Notes under the pieces: model-generated
The model's database searches: none
What the model was told of the DNA's origin: nothing
The model's input: the letters and a program-made list of their open reading frames with translations, nothing else
Source: Paramecium octaurelia
Taxonomy: Eukaryota; Ciliophora; Oligohymenophorea; Peniculida; Parameciidae
Assembly: GCA_905182995.1 (NCBI GenBank)
Contig: CAJJDP010000040.1
Span: 466,607 to 530,606 of the forward strand
Length of the DNA stretch: 64,000 nt
Reading direction: 5' to 3'
Made by a program: the position numbers and the translations under genes
Shown: piece after piece, positions 30,121 through 43,400 of the stretch
Layout of the letters: each line of letters opens with the position of its first letter
Numbering within the stretch: position 1 is the stretch's first letter

Positions 30121-31629
30121 ATGATTAAAAATCTATAAGAAGAAATAGAAAAGTTTAGAACAACTTAGATTGAGATTTAAATAGAGAAGCATAAGCATTC
30201 ATTGTCAGAAGATTCAGTATTATAATGTTATTTGGTAATGATCAACTCAGATCTTCAATAAGCATTAAAGGAATACATAAATCAATTGCTGGATTATGCT
30301 AAAACTCTACCTCTACCTTCGAATAATGAATTAGCAGTAGCATTTTCGCAAAGCTTCATCCCAATCAATACTCCGTTTATTAAGAAATTTAAGTAAGTAA
30401 AAAGGATCATCGAAAAGGTGAATTATAATGTCCTCAATCAGTTTAGAAAAATGTATGATGAAATGAGAAATGTCTAGTGTAAGAAGATGGAATAACAAAT
30501 AAAGGAAAATGATTTTTCTAAATGTATTTGTGCGATCTATTAAAAAACTAAAACTCCCAAATCTATACCAAATGCCATAATTTTAGTTTGCTTCATGTGT
30601 CGATTTCAATTTCATAACAGCTGTTTAAGATATAAAATAAAAGATGGTCAACCATCGTTTGTGTGTCCATAATGTATACTAATGAACATGGATCCATTAC
30701 ATAAAGTAGAAAGCATGTTGTCCTGTCTAACCTTGGAAACAAGATCGCAGTCAGAAAAGAGCACAACTATGAATTTCCCCTTAAATTAGGTCGAACTAAA
30801 TTAGTCATTGGATATTAGATGCATTCGATTGGATGGTTATAGATATGAATAATCTTGGCCAGACATTGGTGACTTGATGATCAACGGAATTAAAGTGGTC
30901 TAATTCAAACCATTGAAAGTGAACAGTTCTTTAAAATATAGAAAGGATGAATACTATACAGTGAAGAACCCAAAATAAGGATAATATCGAGTTGTGTTAC
31001 GTTCTCAATCTAGTAATTTAAATGATAGAAAGAACTTTCAAATCAAAACAGATTAACTATTTTACTTTGGAGCATTTTTAGTTTCAGAGATTAGTTCAAC
31101 AGAAATGATCTAACAATATTAATTCGATAAATCAAAGTGGGTCAATACCTAGTAAATGAAAGATAATATTTGCATGTATTCTAATCTCAATTAATCAGCA
31201 GATATAGCAGTCAATAAGATTTCAGTAAGCTTAATTTGTCAAATTACAACTTTGCCAATTAAGATCCCTTGCAGAGGAATTCTATGTGAACACATTTAAT
31301 GTTTCTGCTTAGATAGTTTTTGTAAATTCATAGAATCCCTTACTTAAAAGAAATGGTCATGTCCTGTATGCAAAAGGATCTGCTTAGATTTTTATATTGA
31401 CGGCTATTAATTTAGTATACTTGAATTTTTAAAGAGTTCTAAGGCAAACAAATAAAGTAAGTAAAGTTTTGAATAGCAAGTATCAAATATCAATTTTGAT
31501 AGAAATGGACATTATTTGGATAATTTTATAGATGGTTCATAATTAAAATTTACACCTGGAAGAAACTATTTTAATGAGATATATTCATAAAAGAAATTAA
31601 TAAAAGAAGACTAAATTGTTAAGATTTGA
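30121..31629 (+). CDS. PIAS/SIZ-type SUMO E3 ligase
   Basis: An intronless 502-aa protein. Order: a helical N-terminus; a PHD-like Cys cluster at about 133-186 (CICAIY, CFMCRFQFHNSCLRY, FVCPQC); a PINIT-like middle region; then an SP-RING at about 370-425, LICQITTLPIKIPCRGILCE, HIQCFCLDSF and WSCPVCK. The combination PHD + PINIT + SP-RING is that of plant SIZ1 and related PIAS ligases, which transfer SUMO to nuclear substrates. The SP-RING keeps the Cys/His spacing C-x-H-x-x-C...C-P-x-C. Start was placed at 30121 because an earlier ATG (30091) is out of frame. It ends 66 bp from the convergent polycystin stop. Confidence 0.85.
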
Positions 31630-31695
31630 TTTTATTTCATGTGTCAACAATTATTGTAATTATCTTATTAAGTAAACTATATATTAATAACTATT

Positions 31696-34600
31696 TCAAG
31701 TGTTTGCATCCTCTCTTATTGTTACTTACTTGAATTTTTAGTGTGTTTTAGTAACTTCTGGCTACATCGATTATTGGAAATCTCCATGATCATCCTTACT
31801 TGATAATTGTTACCCTTAACCTTTAATTAAATTACCCAAATTAGATTTGAGCACTCCCTTGCTCTTAACCTTCTTCACCTCCTTAATTAAGAAATCACTA
31901 TATTTAGATAATGCTTAATTTGAATTAGCCAATTGAAGTTCTAAAAACTATATGTAATCCGTGTAATCCTTGGCGTCATTAACTGATTATTGAGTATACT
32001 TGTTCCTTATGTTAAGAGCAGTAGATAATGCATTAAATTCTGCGAAGTTGTGAAATGAAAGATAAATCTTGGAATTAAGTTAATTGAAGAAATCTTTCTC
32101 TATCTTTTCCAACATGATGAAATTATCATACAATTCTTCTAACAACATCAAAATCATAAATTAGACTTATTGCTTCTTCTCTTATTGCAATATCATTTCC
32201 ATCTTCTCCATAGGGTTCATTAAAATCCATATAATAATTTTATGATCATTTTATAAATGGGAAGCTAATTCAATTAAAATTATAATACTTTTCAATATTG
32301 CGAATTTCTTCTCCAAACTATTTGCATTTTCTACTTGAACTAGCAGATCCTTTGAACCTTTACCTCTTAGTAATTCTATTGATTAATTATGTTAATATAA
32401 TACATTAAACAAATTAGATTTGTACACTACTTACGGGTAAGAAATCGGTTTAATTAGATTCGTCAGCTTCATCATCTGCATCCTACTTATCGTTAGACTT
32501 TTAATTGATCACCTACATTTTACCTAGTATGATGATAAATTCTTACTTAAGACATCCCAAAATTATATAAACTAAAATTCTGGTACTATATTTTAATCCT
32601 TATAGTCATCATAGAGTTTCTTGTGATCATCAGCAGATACAGCAATTCTTTGAAGGGTTCTTTTGTCCCATCCTGCTTCATTCCAAAATGCTATTTTATG
32701 ATAGATACAAAAATAAGGCTAAGCATTTAGTTTCTCTTTGTTACTTGAGTGAAGGACATTGCCAAACCACAATATAATTTTCTCATTCAATTTTAACTCT
32801 TACCATATTTAGAATAAACACACCAATTTACTAAACACACTGATAATTTATTAAGCATTCATGGATTTCAGATGATCTGCATTAAATTTAGCAAATTTGC
32901 TAGGTTCGGTTTGTATTTCAATAACTTGGTTATTCTGTTAATTGTTTACAGTTTTAATTGATTTCATTGATCTTAAGACGGATTTCTTTCTGCTTCCCTA
33001 CCTTTAAATCTTCTCAGTATCTATATCGAAATACCTGACTTCATTAGAAATATCTAAAAGGGAAATATCAAATTCAACTTTATGTTATTTTGGCTATTTC
33101 ACCTTACCTTTCTATTGTTATTACTATAATTTGAGTGTTTTTTATTTTTATTTAAATTTTTCTTATTCTTAAATTTTTGCTTAATATCTCTCTAAGTATT
33201 ATTCAGGATTCTTCACTAAAATAATGTTAGTAAAGAAAAAGAATAAGAAGTCAATGGATCTAACTAAACTTTAGAATGTGTCTAATTATTTAATATTGAG
33301 ATTAGAAATCTAAGTATCAATTTTCTCTATAAGGTTATGAGTGGCTTCTATGTATTAATCCTACTTGATGGTTTGAGCAAAGTCTCCTTAATCTTCTCCA
33401 TGAATTTCGAATCCTAAATCCTTGTATTTCTTTTCGAAGTCATGGAATTGAAATTAGATGATCCAATCCATTTTCTAATTAGGTTATGGAGTATAATATT
33501 ATTGAAAATTCAATTGATTTGATGCAATATCTTAAATGCCTTTTTCTAGTGCTGCTATCCATGTAGACACCTGAGTTGTTTTGAATTACTCACTTGCCAA
33601 TTTCTTTCCAGTCAAATTTTACAAATTTGCTATGGCGTCATTTGCTGAATTATATATTTTAATTTCTTCAAGTGATTCAATTCTTTACCTATTCCCAGTA
33701 ATATTTTTATCTTCATCAAAATCTAATTCAATTTTTAATTTATTATCGTCCTCTTCATCTTCTTCTCCACCTTCTTCGTTTATACTACTCTTACGACTAA
33801 CCTTCTTATTGTTGTCATTCTCAAAAAGCATTCCAAATAACAATGTTCTATATTCCTTAAACTTTGCCTCTCCATATTTATAAATCAACAAAGTCAACTC
33901 TTTAATATCATGAATTTTCTTATAAATCCAATTCAAAATAGCCCATTCTGAATATACTTTATCTTCATCATCCTCCTCATCCTCTTCAGTATTTCCAACA
34001 TCATCCTCCTCTTCATTCTTTAATTTCTCATATTCATTTCTCAAAATACTCATAATGGTGTCTACCAAACCCAACCTTTCTGTTTATTCACTATTTATTT
34101 CTATGAAATGTCCATCTAGAATAGCTATAAGCATTCTAATCAAAACCAATAGGATCACAATATTAATCAGGAAATAATAAAGTATGACACTTGCTTAATA
34201 GTTTTCTCCATCCGATTTGTGCATCTTAGCATTTTGACTTACTATCTACAGAGAGTATATGACTGATAAATATAGGTCTCTAAATGATCCATTTACATAA
34301 CCGAAACTTAGCACACCAACACAAGCAAAAGCAAAAACAATCAAACAAAACATAATCATGAAGAATACAATATCAATACTTGCACTAGCGATGATATCCA
34401 GAACCAAACTCAATTTTGCAGAAAATGAAAAGTAAACCATTATCCTTATCATTCTATTTATACAATTTAAATAATTTACTCATTGAATAAGATGAATGAA
34501 GCCATTGTATTGTACAATTAGAACAATTAAGCAAGATTTTAAAAGTCATTGAACATTCCAGGTGGTTCTTTGTCTGCCTAAAAAATAGTTAATTTAAATG

Positions 34601-37600
34601 CTTTACAAATAGAAATCCTTCATAATAATCAAATGACATTCTCAGTTAATTGAAAACTATCTAAAGCCAATAGATTATTTAAATGAACATCAACAAGATA
34701 CCTGTTATTAAAAGGATATTGAAAAATGTCTGCTAAACCATAATCTTAAGACTCGTCAGCAGACGCATAATAAATCCATAAATTCTCTTTCCTATACCAA
34801 ATAGTAGATTAACAATCTGATCATTCTTTTTGTCTGAAAAATCCATGTTTAAATGTCTTTCTACAAATGAGAACTTTCTTTCTGGGGGTAAATCATATGG
34901 TGTAAATTCAATTGCACTTGGATGATTCCAAACTTCCTTCCATTGATTTAAGAACATTTTCCAAAATTTAATGTGAAAATACAACACAATCAATTCAAAA
35001 ACGATTCTTGTGAGTCTGCTACCAGAGTACAAAGTTATTGGAAACGTCTAAAGTAATGAAATCAAAACTATACATTCAAAGTAATAATGTGTTCTATCTA
35101 GCCAGTAGCTTTTATATATATTGTAACAGTAACAAAGGAATATAAATCTTAAGGGGGATTGTAAATGATAAATTCACAATTAATTATTCCAGTCTAATTT
35201 ATAATTAATAAAAGTTAATACCGAAACAGTAAAAAAACTATCAGATTGAATTTTTTAATATTGTTCTACAGCCCCACTAATCTCACTCTAAAATTGGAAT
35301 GTATACCCTCCTGCTTAGTAGGCAGCGCTCGGATTCCCTTTTCCTCTGTATTGATACTCTATCCCACTCTTATACAGATTTTCCATTTTCTCTCCGGAAG
35401 ACTCACCAGAAAAAGGTGAAAAGTCTGAAGAAGACCTACCTCTAAACTCTAAATCTTTGTTTTCAGTGAAGAAATTCACATTCAATCCTTCATATAACCT
35501 AATCGTCATTCTAACAGGAGAGTAGCCAACAAAAACATCAAAATCTCTTAACTATTCTTTGCTATAATTATTATCGTAATCATCTCCTGCAGTACTAAAG
35601 ATAACGTTTTTAATGTAACTATCAATATCCCTAGAGGATTCTACATCATCAAGAATGATATCATGACTTTTGAAGTGTTTAACTCCTGGGAATAAACTAG
35701 AGTCAAAAAAAGATTTGATATAATATTCTTGATTAAATGTGCTTGATTTAAGGGTTTAATTTTAAAATCCGATGATCAGGAAAATCAAGAAAATGATATG
35801 TAAAAACCCATCCTTTAAATTAGTAAATAAATTTTTCTCTTTCATTTCCTTCATCTCTTTTCTGTTTGCAGCTTACCTTTTTATAATTTCCTCCTTCTTA
35901 TCATTGATCTCCTTGATTCTTTGTTATTTTGTTAATAGATCCTCCTATCCCAACCCTATGAAATTCATCACAACATTCTTAATATCCAACTGTTGAAAAT
36001 TGTACATAAAAATTTCCTTGAGAGTTAATTCTTTCTCCTTTTCTTTGGGTTCCTCAGGCTTAGCTGCATTTGGCTGTGCTTTTTAAGGAGACGAGGCATC
36101 GTCATTTTTCTTCTTTAATAAACCTTTAATTTAATCTGGCCTGACTGATTTTATCGAAATACCAGATTTAATAGATTTCTAATCAGATAAGGGTGGTTAC
36201 CCTGAAGACAATGGAGTTTTTGTTTTTTTCTTTTTCTTTGCTTCTTCCTCCTCTTTCTTTTTTCTTTCTGCCTCTTCCTTTTTCTGTTTCTCCCTTAATT
36301 ATTGTTCTTCAGTCACAGGAGGTACGAAGAATATGAGATTGATCCATTTCATTGTAGCAGCAGTAGATTTATCTGCAGCAATTTCAGCCAAAGCTTGAGT
36401 AGTGAGTTGCAATTTTTATCTTAGTTGTCCGTAAGTTAAAATGATGATTCCGTAGAAATAGGGGAGGAGGATAAGATTAAATGCAATGAAAAAGAGAAGG
36501 GAGTAAACGAAACCTAAGCCTGGGACTATTGATTCCAGAAAGGCAAATTTAAAGTTACCACAAAAAAATTCAAAACATAGGTAGGCTGCATTTCCAAGGG
36601 TAGCTATTTCGTCATTCAAAGGCCCGAAGATTACATTGGATATCATAATAAAACTAATTAAGGCCATGGCTGTGAACTAGGATTATCATACAAAATGCAT
36701 ACCGAAATAAAAATGAGCATGTCCTTTCCAGCCACACTAAATGTATACATTAAGACACCAAAAGTAGGAAAGAATGATGACATAATTTTGATTATATCAT
36801 AAATGGTTATGATGAAAGTTGTAATGGCAAATAATTGATAGGTATTCGAATTCTACAGATAGTTATCAATACCTGCAATTTGCTCTTGAGTGATTTGAGG
36901 AGTGATTGAAATCGCTTAAAATTGTGAAAACATTAAAAACCATACAATGATGTAAATGAAGTTTAATGTTCTTTATGCTGTTATGAAAAGTAAGTCAAAC
37001 TCAAATTCAAAGATTCTGGTTGATAAGAATTTAATAACCATGAAAAATATTCTCTATAAAACATTAGCATTTATTCAATACCTTTCCAATTGTGTAAACT
37101 ATCTAAAAGAACACCACAGCTGCAAACAATGACTTCGTGACTATACCGAATACAACATTTGATTGCACATTGCTCCCCTGATAATAATAGACTCCATAAT
37201 CTATAACTTACTGATATTAAATTCTGCCTTGGTTGCTAATGTCGAATTAATTAGAAATTTTTAGAATTACTTCTGTCAAAGGGTTGACCATATAAATGTC
37301 ATGTTTTAGATTGAAAAGAGAGGAGAACTAAAATTGGCTTTCAATTATTGATAACATTTCCGAAGCAAAGGCTTGTTCCATAGTATTAGTAAAGTATATT
37401 TTGGTTTAAAAAGAGCCTTCAGATTCTATGGATGGTATTAATATATTACATTCAACGGTTATGTTGGGTAAAAACTTTTTATCAATTGTAGACATGTTGA
37501 TTTAATTAGCAAAGTTCATATCCCATTGTTGTTTCAACATATTATCTGCCATAGTGTAGATGTCAGTATTCTGGATCCCAATGATTTTCCTGACAAACTC

Positions 37601-38239
37601 ATCTGATTCCTTGGGATATATAAAATAAATACCAGATCTTACTCCACGTGCTTGAGTGTAAAGGAAACTACACTACATAGATAGTAATTATAGTTTTCCA
37701 AAAATATATATTAACTCTCGTTATATTGACTTGAATTCTCAATTTAAGGATTATACAAAAGACTAAACCGGTTCCGATCCTCAGAATGATCATGCATATA
37801 ATAAATAATTTTTTCGAGGTACTCACTATATATAATGGGAACATCTTGTATCTCATGCAATTAAGTAGTAATTCTATTGAGATGATTAAGACAGTTACCT
37901 CTAATTGATGTACTTCTAGATACTCTAACGAGTCTCATGCACTTCAGGGATACGATATTCCAAATAAATTTGAATTATCAAAACGACATAGATCACTAGT
38001 AACATACTAAATATAGTTAGAATTGTATACAAATTCGTGCAGAAGCCAGCATCATTGGCTATAATTTGCTCTATTTCATCTAACACATTGTTTGAGGAAT
38101 CTTTCTCCTTCTCTGACTTTTCTCCATTCCCAACCTCCTCTTCTTTCTTGTTCTCAGAGATCATCGATTTGTCATCCTTATTAATGGATTTTAGGATCTC
38201 CTCCTCCTCACCAATTACTGATTGTCCTTTCCGAGACAT
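31696..38239 (-). CDS. giant protein with two tandem polycystin (PKD2-like) channel units
   Basis: A 2,091-aa protein; ten introns (37874-37898, 37651-37676, 37054-37081, 36677-36702, 35194-35221, 35048-35073, 34578-34606, 34454-34479, 32498-32523, 32376-32403). Unit 1, about residues 65-575: TM1 (LYTILTIFSMLLVIYVVLI), a polycystin-type extracellular domain, then five further TMs with pore region LCFEFFCGNFKFAFL, equivalent to the PKD2 segment around Leu-Gly-Asp. A charged KEEAERKKKEEEE linker leads to unit 2, about 770-1300: a second TM1 (LHIIFLIFLIIGFQ), a second extracellular domain (DVFVGYSPVRMTIRLYE; GNPSAAYQAGGYTFQF), and five TMs including FFMIMFCLIVFAFACVGVLS. A tail of about 790 residues, first very acidic, completes it. 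The frame from unit 1 into unit 2 has no TGA, so both belong to one polypeptide. Probably a ciliary cation channel. Confidence 0.85.
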
Positions 38240-38263
38240 TTATATTATATTATAATTATATAT
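38240..38263. promoter_or_regulatory. 24-bp divergent intergenic region
   Basis: Only A/T bases lie between the start codon of the polycystin gene and the inferred start of the plus-strand gene. As with the other divergent pairs here, promoter signals must be very compact or intragenic. Confidence 0.35.
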
Positions 38264-40452
38264 ATGTAAAATAAATAACTTGTAAGCAGAACCACTACAA
38301 GACGAAATTTACTACAATCTTAGAGTGTTCTCGAGTAATCACTTAAATCGTCTATTTTGTAAAAGTCCAATTTCCATTTACAAATACAATCGCAAGTAAT
38401 TTCCAACAACAACAATCCAAATCATGAGGACAAATAAAATTCACAGAATCCTTACTTCAATGATTTGAGTGGTATTAGTCACGATTCCGAAAATGACATT
38501 TTTAGAGATTGTCCTACTTATAAAAATGGCCCCAAGTCTACAGGATCACTCAAATCCAGATCAAAAATACTCAATTAAATGGCATACATCACTCAAAAGA
38601 TGATTCCTGAGTTCCAGAGAGGAATTTAATTGATTTCGCAAGCCGAGTATAAAGGATTTTTATAAGAGGGATAAAGTCCTTGATTTTCGAGTCGAACAGA
38701 CTGAATAACCAGTGCGTATAAGCAGTCAATAACTTGGTCTCGGAGAAATTATGATCAATTATCAACAAGACAAAGTATGCACTATTCATTCTATATCAAA
38801 ATACTTAGCATCCTATTGAATTGCGGCCAGAATTGTGGAATGTGCAATTAGTCAGACAAATGGAATTTTACTATTATAAATTGCGTTCCAAATAATAACC
38901 AGTCCCCCTGCAGTTTTATATGAATTAAAGTGAAACCACAAATTTCAAAATTTTCGTATCTTCTGTCAATCCCTTCCCAACCAAATTCTCATGTGATCAG
39001 ATCATTTCAGTCAAGGGATGGAAATATAAAATAGATGAATCTAAAACATTCCATTGCGATTACATCTACATTAGCATGGTTTGTGATTTAGATACCTAAG
39101 TTAAACTTAAGTTTTAGTTTGGTAATAGATTGTTGAAAAGACCCTAAACTATTTCAAGGAAAATTGAACCATCCTCATTATTCATAAGAAGTGTTCATCA
39201 TTAGTAATTGGAAAGAATGAATTCCGATTTATTAAACGCCTAAGTGGCCGAGATTAAGAAAAGAAGAAAAGAGAAATTAAGATAACGTGGGATTTTTAAA
39301 GATCTAATCAAAGAAAATATTCAAAAAGTAATCGAATATAATGAAGAACATTAAAGAAGCTTTAGAGAACTAAGAAAGACATAAGGAGATAATAGAATAG
39401 AAGATGTGTTATGTAGAAAAAAGTTGATGAGTCAAAATGAATAATAAAGGAAAGAATACTAATAAAAAACTAAAGAATTAAGTAAAATTATTCGATAGAG
39501 ACACAATTTTGTTTTAACTAAAAAGAATCTCAAAAATAGAGTGTGCACACATTGGTTTAATAGTATTTACATGTCTCTAATTTGTACTAAGATTTATTTC
39601 ATGTTCTAACACAAAATAGAAGCCTAAAATCAATCAACCTTGATGGCATTTTAGGTGAAAAGAATAATGAAACGAATTCATAAAAGATTAAGCGCAATAA
39701 AGGGAGTTACTATTTATGATCGAGTGTTTTTCGATGTTAAATTGTAAATTATAATGTCATCATTTTATTTAGAGTATTGCAAGGTTTTTGCAAGGCTGTA
39801 TATTCGAAGTAGGTTAAGTTGCATATAGAGAAGATTGTACCACACTTAAAAACAAGAGCTGAAATTTATCATTTAAAGAGTTAAGTGCTCATTACAAATC
39901 TTAAAATTTCAAAGATTCGAATGATGTTTTTAGAGTTTTTGTTAAGATACAAATCTTATAAATAGATGCTTCATAATATTTGGAACAAATATTTCAAAGA
40001 ATAATTCTTGAAGTATTATAATGGATTAGATCAATCAAAGAAAGGAACATATCAACCATACATCATTTAATTATAGAATCAGGATTATTTCATGTAGTTT
40101 ATTGTATTTAATTATTAGATAACTTTAAAGCATATTTATTGAAACTTATAGTAAAGATAAATTAAGGAAGTATTTAAAAGATATGAGTGACTATGCCAAA
40201 TATCTGAAAAAATTGAGGTCTCAAAAGTATAACAAAACAAAAAGGAGAGATTTTGCCAACGAATAAGTCTTACATTCGCCACGAATGTTTCAATTACCAA
40301 CTTATGATGATGTCTTGGAATATCTTCCTTTGCTTGTGGTTAACACTAATAAAGTTGATTTGAGGACTTCGCAATAGATGCAACAATCATAAATGCCTTT
40401 GATACAAGAGTCTTAGGAGAAAAAAAAGAAGCAAGCAAAATCAAAAAAATGA
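38264..40452 (+). CDS. large basic helical protein, unknown
   Basis: A 695-aa model; introns are 38647-38668 (ends GAG, uncertain), 38775-38808, 39837-39856 (ends AAG) and 40094-40118. Introns make total length a multiple of three and connect four long open frames. The N-terminal 130 residues are Ser/Asn/Gln-rich. The middle has a folded-looking beta region (TNFKIFVSSVNPFPTKFSCD; SVKGWKYKIDESKTFHCDYI). The C-terminal half is helical, with many Lys/Arg and IQ-like spacings (FRELRKTQGDN, KNRVCTHWFN) and a Lys-rich end. No family recognised. Start is the first ATG; the first exon junction needs cDNA. Confidence 0.65.
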
Positions 40453-40471
40453 GTTTAATATTTAATTAATT

Positions 40472-43400
40472 ATGTAATGGATTAGAGACTATATGAATCT
40501 GATAATTTAGACCAATTTGTCACCATCCTTAAATAGTGCCAAGTTCATTACTTTTTAGATTCTGATCTACTATTTGCAACTCACACATTTCATCACTCAA
40601 AACTATGATGAAAATGTTTTCAGATTGATTAAAAACATATCAGAAATTTGTGTTTTGACTCCATTGCTTTAAAGTATCTATGCAGTAAATGTTTTGACTG
40701 GCATATTGCTAATCCTCTTAAATTTAATACCCTATCTAATAATTTTGCATAGAAAATTAACATATGAGCATTAAAAAGTAGCAATCATATCCAAATCATT
40801 ATCACAGGTACAAGCAAACATTAAATTAAGTATGCCACCAAGTTGGTGAATTGTTATTTCCTGTATTTCACATGGTTTCTTTACTTGCCGCAGATGCATT
40901 ACATAGGTTGGAACTTTTTAAGTCAAAAGGACCTATTTCTTATTGTGATATCTACGATTATCCTTTGCATTTCAACAGGATCTTTGTTGATTTCAAACAT
41001 CTACTTCATCAATTTTGAATTTAATGAGCAGTCATTACGAAAACATTTCACTTATTATAATTGTTATGCACAATTATTGATCATTCCAATGGCGATCTTA
41101 AATTAAAGTGCTGAATCTTTATACTAATTGATTGGTAGAATAATTCATGGTATCATCCTATTTGTCTTAATCTATGAGGCCTATGTCGAATTACCATTTG
41201 GGTAAATGCATTTCAATAATATTTAGGTTCTCTAAGTACTCGACCGTCTACAATCGATTATTAATAATGCATATCTTGCTGTTTATTTTCACATCGTATC
41301 TATATTCATCTCCAGAACAAGCTTATAGTTTATTAGCTATTATGTTGATACTGCAACCAGTCTCATAATATCTCTTTTAAACACTAATATAACACAAGAG
41401 ACTGAAGACTTATCACAACACTGTAAATTAATATTATGAATTGTTAATTATAGAAGATTTCTTTGATTTAATATAGGCTGCTTAGAAAAGCAAGAAAAGA
41501 ATCATTGAGTTAATTTAGAAATTTAGTTTGCATTTGAATCGTTGTCAATCGGTTAAATGTTAATGTAAAAAAATAGGTGCAGGAGGTGTATTAAGATAAG
41601 AAGATGCAGTCATTTTGACTTCTTGTTTATTTAGAATTGGATTTGAAAAACATAGAAATGATTCCAAAAATTTAGAAATTTACAGTCTCAAATTTCTTAC
41701 CTTCATAAATAAATACAGAAATAATGCTCCCAAAAGTTATCAAGAATTGAAGATATTATTTTAAAAGAAGCGAGAATATTCATTTTATTTCATTTAAATT
41801 TCACTCTTACTACAGTTCATTCTATAAGCTTAGATGTAAAAGGATGAGGATTATAATATCAATAAGGATACAAGGGTCTCAAATGTGAAATTATAAGTAA
41901 GCAAAAGTGAAAGAAGTATTGTATAAACTTTATATCAAATGGAATAAATTAAACAGAATCTACTGCCCTTGTTAATGTAATTGACTCAATTTAAGGTTCA
42001 ATTTTGGAAGCAATATTTGGCTGGTAAATTTTCGAATTTCTCTGAAATTGAAATTGAAGTTAAAAGATTGCAACTCTTAAAAAACTAAATCTTAAATCAA
42101 ATCAAAATTTATTAACCAATATTCTACACTCATGGTCGTACATTTAATGTTCAATTCCTTAAATACAGTGCTCTAATCGATTTGCTACTATTTAACAATG
42201 TTAGAAGGTATTTTGAGTTAGAAAGAGGTAATTGATAGTATTTATTTGTAGAAAGGAGAGAAATATTATAATTAGAGAAGAGCATGAACTCTTTTGAGAT
42301 AACAAATATTAACTTTTTTAAAGGAGAAGCCATTTCAGTGAAAGTTTGTATTGCATAAGGTCCAAACATTGGAAAAGTTTTAAATGAGGTAATCTCACCA
42401 TTGATTCCTAAATTTTTTGGGTTTCATCACTTTGATAATCCCTTGGAAGCTTTTCTAGATTTTACAAAGGGAAATATCAATACTTTGATGCCTACTTGGT
42501 TAGAGCCTGTTCATGATGAAATTATGTAAAATTATATAAGAAGAGGAGGAACTGCTAGGATAGGTAAGTACTTTTAAACTTTTGCAAAGATATATGATAA
42601 AACTTTGATTAGATGTTAAGTCTATCTGGCTCATAATTTTAGTTAGAATTTGACTGACGATTTCACTATGATTGGTTGTCTGAAATCCTTAGAAGAAGAT
42701 TAACCAAAAATCATACCAGGAAAAGAACCTAAAAAAATTAAGGATGTGGCTTTTAAAGGCACTTAACATATTTTATTTGATGTTAATGGAACTATATTGG
42801 GAATCACACAAGGATTATATTAAATGATTGACAGATTGCAAAGGACTAAAAGTAATTAAAAGGTTGAATCATTGAAAAACCACAGTCATGAAAAGAGTAA
42901 ATCTGAAAACTCATCAATTGAAAGTGAGAGTTTTGATGTGTATTAATAATAATGGTCGAACGAATTATTAAGAATAGATGACTTTTATTAAAAAGTGTTA
43001 ATATGGATGTTATTACCATTCGTGCCCAGGGAGATAGAATAAACTGGTATAGAATACTTGATGGATGGAGAAACTCCACCCAAGAATCGATATCCAAATT
43101 TAGTAGATCTAGAAACTAGTAATAGTATAGTAAGCAATAAGGAAACATATTTATTTATTCCTGAAGACATTAATTTATTCGTATCTTAGTATGAAAAGGT
43201 GTTACAAAAAATTATGGATGATGTTCGTGTTCAATCAAACAACTTTTCTTCAGGATCATACAAAGGAATGAAAAGTGAATACTAAGAAAGTGAAAGCTTT
43301 AGTGCCCAATAAACTGTAACTATTTACAATGAAAAATTGTGTAGCTTCTACTTTGATTAACATCTAAAAAGTCATTAAGCCTTGTAGTTTGGCACCACAA

